DNA of 64,000 bases from Madurella fahalii (lineage: Eukaryota; Ascomycota; Sordariomycetes; Sordariales): assembly GCA_029876055.1 (NCBI GenBank), contig CM056879.1:248001-312000 (forward strand), written 5' to 3'. The position numbers and the translations under genes are program-made. The stretch's first letter is position 1, and the number at the start of each line of letters is the position of its first letter. The notes under the pieces are model-generated. The model ran no database searches, was not told the DNA's origin, and saw nothing but the letters and a program-made list of their open reading frames with translations. Positions 56,058-64,000 of this stretch are shown piece by piece.

Positions 56058-56975
56058 GGCGCAAGATGATGGGTCTTCAGAGGGCCCGGTAATGTGCGCT
56101 GTCAAAGATGAATGTGGGCAACACAGCTGGGACCGATACCGCGGACCCGGATCCTGCCAGATATGAGGAGTCAAACACCATCTCCGTGCGCATGCCAGCG
56201 GCACAACCTGGAGCCGGGGCACTCCTCAAACGTACGGTGATCGCTGTCTTTTACGCCGAAGCGGGCAGACATCGGTGACAACTGATGCCAACGGGTCGGC
56301 GTCATGGCAGCTGCAAGACCTGCAATGCCAGGGTGTAATTCCCGGCTCGGGTCCTTTGGATATCGGCGTCCCACCCATGTGCCGGGGCAAATACAACCGT
56401 TGCACCCGGCCGTGCGAAGGTGTTGCTGTACCCATCCCTTCTCACCAGTGAGAGTGATTGGAGGGCAAATTCAGGCTGAATAAGACAAGGAAGCACCTCT
56501 AGCTTTCTCAGGATGTGATCGTCCCTCATGAGCCGGGTGAGAGACGGCCAACACTCGTCCGGACCCAAGGAATGTTCGAATAAGCATTTAGTGAGTGGAA
56601 TTGGCTTGAGCCGGATAAGCTTCCCCAATTGCGTCTCCACCCCCGCAAACAGTTAAGAGTTCCCCGCTCACCGGACGAAGGACGATAGTGTGATCCATTA
56701 TTTGAGCCGACCCTTGCTCGGTTCAGCCTAAGTCTCGGGCTATGGGACATCTGAGGCCGAGATTTGGGGCTTCATCAGACCGAGACCGGCCGTGAACATG
56801 ATTCGGCTTGTGATAGCGTCATATCTAACTCCGGAGCGTCTTCCTGATGAACGCGACAGTGTTGGATCACGAGGTGATAGAAAACGTCGATCTTGGTCTT
56901 CGCCAGGGCTAGAAACCTGGCTCAATTTTCCAAACACATCAGCATCGCGAACGAGAACCTCAACCGCGGAGCACC
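56058..56975. promoter_or_regulatory. Bidirectional promoter region
   Basis: 918 nt between the DAL5-type transporter (minus) and the Gfo/Idh/MocA oxidoreductase (plus). No gene is seen. Joint control of the pair is plausible. Confidence 0.45.
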
Positions 56976-58268
56976 ATGACCACTAGGAAACGCTACGCCC
57001 TCGTGGGCGCAGGCGGGAGGTCTAGCTTCTTCTACACGGCCATCGCAACTGACTACCGCGCCACGTCGTGCATCGTCGGCCTATGCGACACCAACCAAAC
57101 CCGCATGGACTACGCCAACAGCCGCCTCACGTCGCTCGGCCACGACGCGGTCCCGACCTTTCTCGCCGCCGACTTCGACAAGATGATCTCGGCAACCAAG
57201 CCGGATGAGGTGATCGTTACTACCATCGACCGCACGCACAACATTTACATTGTGCGGGCCCTCGAGTTGGGCTGCAACGTCGTGACGGAGAAGCCCATGA
57301 CCATTGACGCGCCCCGCTGCCTCGACATCTTCTCGGCCGTCGAGCGCACCGGGCGCTCCGTTCGGGTGACCTTCAACTACCGGTACGCACCGCACAACAC
57401 CAAGGTCTTTGAGCTGCTGCGCTCGGGCGCCATCGGCACCGTCACGTCGGTGCACTTTGAGTGGCTGCTCAACACGTCGCACGGCGCCGACTACTTCCGG
57501 CGCTGGCACCGCGACAAGCGCAACAGCGGCGGGCTGCTGGTGCACAAGTCGACGCACCACTTTGATCTGGTGAACTTCTGGCTGCAGACGAGGCCGTTGT
57601 CCGTCTACGCGCAGGGGGACCTCAAGTTTTACGGCAAGGAGAACGCCGAGCGGAGGGGCGTGACCGAGTTTTACAATCGTGCGCGGGGCAGCGAGATCGC
57701 CAAGAAGGATCCGTTTGCCCTGCACCTCGAGACGAGCCACACGCTCAAGGCGTTGTATCTGGACGCGGAGCACGAGGACGGGTATTATCGAGACCAGAGC
57801 GTCTTCGGGGACGGCATCAGCATCGAGGATACGATGAACGTGCTGGTAAGGTATCGCAACGGGGCCGTGATGACATACTCCCTGACGGCGTACGCGCCGT
57901 GGGAGGGCTTCCGCGTCAACTTCAACGGGACGGGAGGAAGGCTGGAGGTGGAGGTAGTCGAGAATAGCTATGTCAACTCTGGGGGAGACCAGGCGTTGGA
58001 GGGATCGATCGAGAGGAGGACGATCCTGCTGAGACCGTTGTTCGAACAGCCGCGGGAGATTGAGATTGATGAGAGCAAGGGGGCGCACGGCGGCGGCGAC
58101 AGCGTGTTGCTGCAGGACTTGTTTGGGGAGCCCGTGACGGACGAGTACATGCGGGCTGCAAGCCACATCGATGGCGCCGCATCGATATTGACGGGCATTG
58201 CAGCAAACAAGTCAATAGCCACTGGCCAGGTCGTCTTTGTAGATGATATCTTAAAGGTACCTGGATAA
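56976..58268 (+). CDS. Gfo/Idh/MocA family oxidoreductase
   Basis: Single exon, 430 aa. NAD(P)-binding Rossmann start YALVGAGGRSSFFY; then DEVIVTTIDRTHNIYIV and the family signature EKPMT near 105 (Lys binds the cofactor). The C-terminal sheet domain follows: FNYRYAPHN, GTVTSVHFEWLLN, RRWHRDKRNSGGLLVHKSTH (the HxxxH/KxxxH catalytic area), HHFDLVNFWL. Family enzymes oxidise or epimerise sugars, inositols and sugar acids. The start is the first ATG, just before the first strand. Divergent from a DAL5-type organic-anion transporter, suggesting uptake and breakdown of one compound. Confidence 0.9.
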   Translation: MTTRKRYALVGAGGRSSFFYTAIATDYRATSCIVGLCDTNQTRMDYANSRLTSLGHDAVPTFLAADFDKMISATKPDEVIVTTIDRTHNIYIVRALELGCNVVTEKPMTIDAPRCLDIFSAVERTGRSVRVTFNYRYAPHNTKVFELLRSGAIGTVTSVHFEWLLNTSHGADYFRRWHRDKRNSGGLLVHKSTHHFDLVNFWLQTRPLSVYAQGDLKFYGKENAERRGVTEFYNRARGSEIAKKDPFALHLETSHTLKALYLDAEHEDGYYRDQSVFGDGISIEDTMNVLVRYRNGAVMTYSLTAYAPWEGFRVNFNGTGGRLEVEVVENSYVNSGGDQALEGSIERRTILLRPLFEQPREIEIDESKGAHGGGDSVLLQDLFGEPVTDEYMRAASHIDGAASILTGIAANKSIATGQVVFVDDILKVPG

Positions 58269-59182
58269 GCTGGGGAAAACATGAAGTTAGGCACATGATT
58301 TTCTAGCCAGCACATCAATGCACCTCAGGGCTGCCTAGTGGACTATTAATCCTCATCTTCTCGCATTCCTTGATGTCAACAACTCGTCTTTCATTATGCC
58401 GTAAAAGTATGAGTGCCTGACGAGTCTCCAGTTTCCTCTCAGCGCTGGGCAAGGGACCAATAGGCAAAAGCAGCCTCATACGAGCGCTGTCCAATCTCAA
58501 ACCCGAGCTTAAAGGGTGAAAACCTTGGCCCCGTTCCCTCGCGTTGTCCTCGAAGCACACTTACTGCTGATCTCGGTCATTGCCCGAGAAACCTGTCGTG
58601 AATTTTGCTGCAGGTTGGTTAATTGCGTTGAGTCTGGGGCGAAGCCCTGTTGGGTGCGGACAGGGTCCATGTCTCCAGAGGGACCCATTTTGCTAGCCTA
58701 AGGAAAAGACCATATATCGCAAATACTATAGATTGTCAACGGGGTAGGCGATGCGATTCCCACTAAGAGCCCAAAACGAGCTCATACGGCATGTCGTTCC
58801 TTGCCTCAATCAACAACGCTCAGACCCCAGATTGGAGAGGCCAGACATGAGAACCAGCAAACGTCCGAGTAATCAAAGCGGCGCGCCTTTGCAGGAGGTG
58901 GACGTCAGAGGGGTTTGGTCACCCTGGCAATATGAGGTTGCGGCGTATAGTGGGCTCTTGTCAAGGGAGGCTCCCTGGAGCGAACGAATGACTTGCGCGT
59001 CACCGCTGTTGGCTTCTAATTTGATGAACTCTCGAATCACACCACACTGACCGGACAAGGCCTGCTGGTACTCGCTCTTCGCACGACAAATTGTTCGGCG
59101 ATCATCCTATTATAGCTATCTGTCCACACAGCAAGGCCTAAACCCCGGACATCCATCCTTCTGATTAGTACAACACAGCTCT
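58269..59182. other. Convergent intergenic region
   Basis: 0.9 kb between the oxidoreductase and fatty-acid hydroxylase stops. No supported gene. Confidence 0.4.
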
Positions 59183-59953
59183 TCAATCAGCCTTCTTCTG
59201 CCTCTTGGTCTTATCCGTTGCATGTAGCCAATCCATCCAACCATACGCGCCAAAGTGCACGTTGAACTTCTCGTGGTGCGCATCGTGTGACTTGGCGATG
59301 CCGGCGAAGAAGTCGTATCCACTGTGCACCGTTGACGTCTCAACGAGCACAAAGGCAACGAAGAGCCACATAGTGAGGATGTGGCTTCCCAGAATGAGCG
59401 GTGGTAGCGCGACCGGCAGCGTATTTGCCACGAAGTGCTCGATCGGGTGCGCATACTGGGCCGTCAGGGCTACGGGCGCTGTGAACTCGTGGTGTACTTT
59501 GTGGATCATCTTGTACAGCCGACCAGTGTGCAGCGCCCGATGCGCGTAATAGAACATGACCTCGCGCAGAATCATGCAGCCGATGAAGTCCCGGGCGACT
59601 TCGCTCCAGGGAGGGATCGTTGCTGTGATGCGGAACCGTGAGGGCTCTCCTTTGAACCCGGCGACGATCTGCAGGAGCAGCGCGGTGGCGATGGATTGCA
59701 GCTGATTTCTCAAGACGATCAACGCGCAATGCCTGATCTCGGCCGCCGTGGGTTGTTTCGGGGCCGGCTGAATCTTGTGTCGGGCAGAGAAGGAGGGAAA
59801 GACAGAGTCGAGCGTGGTAAAAGTGAGGGCTGGGACCCAGAAGAACACGAGTTGGACGATCAAGGTACCCCAGAACTCGAGCTGGCGAGGGCCGTAGCCA
59901 TCAACAACCTTGGCCCAGAGCAACGAGAAGCTATAATCCGAAAGTGGAATCAT
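59183..59953 (-). CDS. Fatty acid hydroxylase/sterol desaturase family protein
   Basis: Single exon, 256 aa from the ATG at 59953 (upstream frame continues to 60070 but codes no family sequence). ER-type membrane di-iron enzyme: histidine boxes HRALH (138-142), HKVHHEF (151-157) and HDAHHEKFN (223-231), with additional HPIEH in between. Hydrophobic segments: FWGTLIVQLVFFWVPAL near 30, IVLRNQLQSIATALLLQIV near 78 and PLILGSHILTMWLFVAFVL near 186. The family includes sterol C4-methyl oxidase (Erg25), sphingoid and alkane hydroxylases; this copy is short and not clearly any of the named orthologues. Confidence 0.88.
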   Translation of the reverse strand: MIPLSDYSFSLLWAKVVDGYGPRQLEFWGTLIVQLVFFWVPALTFTTLDSVFPSFSARHKIQPAPKQPTAAEIRHCALIVLRNQLQSIATALLLQIVAGFKGEPSRFRITATIPPWSEVARDFIGCMILREVMFYYAHRALHTGRLYKMIHKVHHEFTAPVALTAQYAHPIEHFVANTLPVALPPLILGSHILTMWLFVAFVLVETSTVHSGYDFFAGIAKSHDAHHEKFNVHFGAYGWMDWLHATDKTKRQKKAD

Positions 59954-60518
59954 TCTGCGTGAGACGTCTAGTAAAGTACGAATGTTTGGGGTAGGTTGTC
60001 TAAGGGTAGCTAGGGTAATGCAAAGACAACTGCTTGCCCTCAATGGTGTCCGGCATGAGGAGAAATGCAACTACCTCGGTACGGCGGTTCCGCTACGTTT
60101 ACGGCATCTAACCCATTCTGTCCATCCCTTGTCCCACAAAATGTGCTGGTTTCATTGGCCACCGCTGCTTCACTAGGCCAAGAAACGAGACTTGGACGTT
60201 GCAGATTTTATCAGAGCACCACCGCGGCTTTAGTCAGTTCGCCACTGCTTATGTCGCCGAAGCCTCAGTTGATTACCCTATAATACGAGAGACATTCTAT
60301 AACAATGATAACAGCCGTCCACGCAGGCAACAAGCTCAGCTCCTCCAGCTAAAGCGAAGTGAACCTCCCCTTCCACCGGCATTCCATCGCCGGTCATATT
60401 TGGTGCACCGGTTTCTTGCCATAAACGACATATCTGAATAAGACAGCTCAGGTCAGCAGCCCAACTCGATGTAACAAGCCAATAATCAGGGAAAAAAAAA
60501 AAAAAAAAAAAAGCCCAC
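59954..60518. promoter_or_regulatory. Intergenic region
   Basis: 565 nt; the hydroxylase promoter and methyltransferase 3' side. Contains a 21-nt poly-A run (60492-60512) just after the methyltransferase stop. Confidence 0.45.
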
Positions 60519-62066
60519 CTACATGGTCCAGTAACTGTGAATCCTCGTGTTCTTCATATCAGCCCTGACCTTGGCACAAAAGACCAAAGCCTCCTCCTTC
60601 GACCACCCGAGGGCCCGCGTGCAGTGCGCCAGCGTCAGGCCTTCAAGGATCTCGTTGAAATTTGTAAGCACCCACGCGCCCAGCTCCTTGTATTCAGGCT
60701 CTTTGGGCCAGGAGTTCATGGGCCACTTGAACTCGCGTTCGACCACTTCCTCGAAGCCAGCTTCCCTGAGGTACGACGCGTACTTATGTGCAGGCCACAC
60801 AGGCCGGCCTGCCTTCTCGGCCGCTTCAAAGATGACATCGCACCACTTGGAAAGATTGCTGTCGGGCAAGAGGGTCCCATCGTCGCAGTGAATGGGCATC
60901 CCTAGGTCGTGAACTTCGAAATAGCCGCCCGGTTCGAGTTGGCTGTGCCGGCGGGAGGTTAAGACGGGGTCACTTGTTTGGAAGGGGGAAGGGGATGATG
61001 ACTACTCACTCGTAAGATTTCTTGATGATGTCGGGGAACGAGATGAAGGAGCCTATTGGCATGCGGCAAAAGATAAAATCGAACGGCTTGGACCATGTCC
61101 ACTCCTTTTCGAGGTCGTCGACTTCAAAGCTACAGTTGGCGGGGACACTGGGCAGAGCCGGTCAGGGCAAAACAAAACAAAACAAAATAAAACAGGAGTG
61201 GAGGTTCTAAATGGACTTACAATGTTGGTTGAATAGGACTCAAGTCAACGCCAATAACCTGCTCTCAGTTCAGCAAACACGAATTGTTCAAGCCAAATTC
61301 GAAATTACGGACCTCAGATTGGGGATGTAGATCCGCTAGCGCAAAAGCACATGAGTTAGCAAAGCTTTGCAAAAGCAACGAGGAGGAGCCCGAACCGTAG
61401 TCCATGGCCCATATGCCGGTCCCCGTCCCCAAATCCAAAACCCGATTTGCCGCTTCTTTGCCTTTTGGAGAGAGCGCAAGCTCCCCGCCCAGTGTTCGAA
61501 ACATTATCTCATGTTGCAGATCTGTGTAGGTGTCAATTACGAGTAGTCTGACAGGAAACGTTGTAGAAGCGTGCTCACCGAGTCTGTCATTCTCCACCTA
61601 GGAGCAGAATAATAGAAATTACGAGTCAGAAGATTGGAGACACGTAGTCAAATGCTCGGAATCTAACTGTGGCGTACCGTGTCGTTTGGCAATACATACT
61701 CTGGGGATGTTGTCAGCCCATCGACTTCCGTAGAAAACGGCTATCTGAACTTAATGGACTAACTTCCGCGACTGAGAGCGTGATAACGCCGTCCGTTCTC
61801 CTCGTGATAGGCCAAAACACTCGAGGTAATGGATGCGAGCGACGGTATCAACTCCTGGTGGGCGGATTCTTGTGTTAGCTGGGGAGTAGAGGAGGGATTG
61901 AGCCGACTGCGCACCTCGAACACCGAATCCCTATCGTCGGGAGCTGGTCCCTCATCCTCGGGTTCCTAAGAAATGGAACAAGACAAAGAATTGTAAGCGA
62001 GTTGTTACTTTTAGGAGCCGGGGAAAGTCCGCGTACAATGGTTGGGTCCCGTGTTGTCTGGGCCAT
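60519..62066 (-). CDS. UMTA/LaeA-type SAM-dependent methyltransferase
   Basis: Nine exons on the minus strand: 62066-62037, 61965-61764, 61700-61678, 61597-61579, 61521-61396, 61335-61313, 61258-61221, 61147-61010 and 60942-60519. They join in phase to 340 aa. Family order is intact: YHEENGRRYHALSRGKYVLP, NDTVENDRLDLQHEIM, then SAM motif I VLDLGTGTGIWAMD, VIGVDLSPIQP, WTWSKPFDFIFCRMPIGSFI, LEPGGYFEVHDL. Tail: CTRALGWSKEEALVFCAKVR. Such enzymes are common in secondary-metabolite clusters and include the global regulator LaeA, but this one is not LaeA by length or motif. The last acceptor (GCACAG) forces Asp before QLEPGG, slightly unlike the usual residue. Several exons of only 19-38 nt make automatic gene calls prone to error here. 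Confidence 0.85.
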
Positions 62067-63121
62067 CTTCGTTGCTGCAAGTGTAAGGTACTAGGAAGGC
62101 AATTGTGCAACCTTGGCGAGCAGCGGACCACCGCATCCGAAACAAGCTGGAAAGGGCGGAAGCTCTTATATTTTAGGCCAATGGTGTATACAAGCAAACG
62201 GACCGCGCATGAGTACGGCACAGTCCAAGTCGTTGCGTTACATGCGGGGTCGCCGCACGCCCCCCGTCGCTCTCGTTTGCGCCAGGACATTGGGTATTGG
62301 CGTGGTAACGTGAGAATGATGGAAATTCCAGTCGTTCCATCATGCGGGTCTGTAAGTGGGCCACCAAACCCGATGGAGCGCTCTCCGTCCTGTATACTAC
62401 CTACCTTGGCCAACTGCGGGAGCCCGGCCAGAAAATCTGCCAGTGGCCAAGAACAGCTTCTGGAGTCAACAATGGATGATCGGGCATTTAAATGTTACTA
62501 CCAAGAAACGCATACTATGCTGTTTTAGAATCGGCCCCTGCAGTGCTCCGGTCGCGGCTTGGAAAGTCTGTCAGCGAACTTTATTCCCACCAGGCGTCTC
62601 GGCACCCTACCTTATATCGCCTACTTATCTAATGGTTGACCTCTAGACCGACTTAGAGCCCTTTTGGCTTTTGATCATACTCTCAGGATGCAGGATGAGC
62701 AGTCGATCAAGTATTTTTCCGTATGGCGTGTATATAGCCCTAGCCAGCTGGTTAGTACGTGCCTAAGTACCTACTTACTTTAGTTAATTACGGTATTAAT
62801 TAGGCCCTTGTGGGAACAAAGATAGCTGGAAATTGCCTGCTGCCGCGTGAATTCTTGCGGCATTACATTTGATTTGGTACTAAGAGGTCCACAAACTGGA
62901 CCAAGCTGCTGCGCGAGATCTTTCTGCATCTTCTCTTCTCTTCCCCTCCTTTAGCTTAGGAACTAGTAATTATGATATGTTCAGTTCCGGTGCACCTCCA
63001 TCAGGACCGCTGGGGCAATCCGCAGTCATGGAACGTGTGGTCGAAGCCTATTCAGACAAAGTTGTAATTACGTGAACTGCCTCGCTCACCTGCCCCCATC
63101 CTACTCTGAATAACAGAGCTA
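62067..63121. promoter_or_regulatory. Intergenic region
   Basis: 1.05 kb, the methyltransferase promoter; the part from 62.6 kb on is AT-rich with TTAATTA tracts. No gene. Confidence 0.4.
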
Positions 63122-63982
63122 CTACCTCGTAGGTGTATCAAGTGCTCTATCTACAAGCCCCCATGTGTGATAAGCTATCTTGGTCATCTGATCGTCGCCC
63201 CAGATGGCCTTGTTTGTAACCAGACGCCCCTTGTCATCAATATTGCTCCAAAATCTACCTTGCTGTTTGCCTGCCGCCACGCACTCAGAAGCTCCCTTCA
63301 GCAGACGCTCTGCACAAGTGTCTGGAGACACTCCGAGCAGAGCGCCCAGAGCTTCCGCCGGGCCCCGCATATACCATGGAAGATTCTTGACAGTGTTTGT
63401 GTTGACCAAGCCCGGCCAAGCGTGCACGAAATGTCGTTTATGTGTGCCCTGTGGTTGCTGTTGGGCCGCCCACCACTGGATCATGGCATCGTTCATTGCC
63501 ATACAATGGTTCGCTGCGTTTATGAGGCTGAAGTGCGTCTTGAGGTCAAGATCCTCCCAGTTAAGCTTGTCTGGGCTTCCGGCTTTGCCATCAAACACAA
63601 TGACGATTTCGCCGTCGTCCTTCAATACTGGAAGAAGCTCGCGTATCAGGAGCTGCTTGCCGTAGTAGTGCAGCGCCATCTTGCGGTCGATGCCCTCTGG
63701 TGTTTCCGTCCTTCCCGCTAGTGTCAAGATCCCCTGACTCATAATAAGGAGGTCGAGCTGCTGCCCCTGAATCGAGGACTTGATGGCATCCGTGTACTGC
63801 TTGATCGCCCGCATAGATGATGCGTCTAGTGGCCGAAACTCGATGTTGGTGTGTGGCAAGTTCTCGGGCTTCGTCCGGCCGCTGATGATAACGGATGATG
63901 ACTTGGCTTCAGCAGCGACACGGCAGGCCATTGCGTAGCCGATGCCGCTCGTCCCGCCCACTACCAGTGCTCTCAAGGCCAT
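63122..63982 (-). CDS. SDR-fold NAD(P)-binding protein, atypical active site
   Basis: Single exon, 286 aa from the ATG at 63982, complete although close to the window edge. The Rossmann start is ALVVGGTSGIGYAMACRVA; DLLIMSQGIL is the counterpart of the NNAG strand (SQG instead). The stretch where YxxxK is expected reads FSLINAANHCMAMNDAMIQW, with no Tyr/Lys pair. The C-terminal half HAWPGLVNTNTVKNLPWYM (PG motif) is conserved among fungal reductase-like proteins often found in secondary-metabolite loci. Function is unknown; catalytic activity is doubtful or uses another base. Confidence 0.82.
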   Translation of the reverse strand: MALRALVVGGTSGIGYAMACRVAAEAKSSSVIISGRTKPENLPHTNIEFRPLDASSMRAIKQYTDAIKSSIQGQQLDLLIMSQGILTLAGRTETPEGIDRKMALHYYGKQLLIRELLPVLKDDGEIVIVFDGKAGSPDKLNWEDLDLKTHFSLINAANHCMAMNDAMIQWWAAQQQPQGTHKRHFVHAWPGLVNTNTVKNLPWYMRGPAEALGALLGVSPDTCAERLLKGASECVAAGKQQGRFWSNIDDKGRLVTNKAIWGDDQMTKIAYHTWGLVDRALDTPTR

Positions 63983-64000
63983 GTTGTCAAATTGCAAGAA

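Noticed and set aside
57081..58166. 361-aa open frame on the minus strand
   Set aside because: Antisense shadow of the Gfo/Idh/MocA oxidoreductase gene.

Overview
The window reads as nuclear DNA of a filamentous ascomycete, most likely a Sordariomycete (Chaetomiaceae/Sordariales-like). Signs: GC-rich genes split by short introns (45-233 nt, GTAAGT-type donors, CTAAC/CTAAT-type branch sites); fungal-only families (Pth11-like rhodopsin-fold receptor, NACHT-ankyrin STAND protein, UMTA/LaeA-type methyltransferase, secretory lipase, DAL5-type transporter); AT-richer intergenic DNA with simple repeats. No rRNA, tRNA, CRISPR, origin or intact transposon was seen. Gene models were spliced by eye; the phase of every internal junction was checked.

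Layout. 1-17.7 kb is largely conserved housekeeping and membrane sensing: a Ser/Thr-rich single-pass membrane protein, a TCP11/SOK1-family protein, an M1 aminopeptidase with a mitochondrial-type leader, a seven-helix Pth11-like receptor and a DUF1479 oxygenase-like protein. 17.7-23.2 kb is 5.6 kb without a recognisable gene and becomes AT-richer.

23.2-36.0 kb is the most interesting part. A NACHT-ankyrin NLR-like receptor (28231-25096, minus) carries a short Asn/Gln/Gly motif in its own small first exon. On each side lies a small gene with a helical N-terminal domain and a C-terminal pair of related motifs (23250-24339 and 30006-30551). The shared pattern is N-x3-G-x3-Q-(hydrophobic)-N-[A/G]. 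This is the arrangement expected of fungal amyloid-templated cell-death signalling (HET-S/NWD2, SesA/HET-eN type). Further on, after a histidine-phosphatase gene, comes a 909-residue protein with the winged-helix-like region normally found after NACHT, but with no NACHT and with a multi-helix membrane domain instead.

36-64 kb is accessory: two SDR-like proteins lacking the usual YxxxK, three MFS transporters, a PAF-acetylhydrolase-like enzyme, a secretory lipase, an unknown RS-tailed protein, a small secreted protein interrupted by an in-frame TAG, an SRR1-like protein, a Gfo/Idh/MocA oxidoreductase divergent from a DAL5-type transporter, a fatty-acid hydroxylase and a nine-exon UMTA-type methyltransferase. 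No PKS, NRPS or terpene synthase is present, so calling 54-64 kb a metabolic cluster would be speculative.
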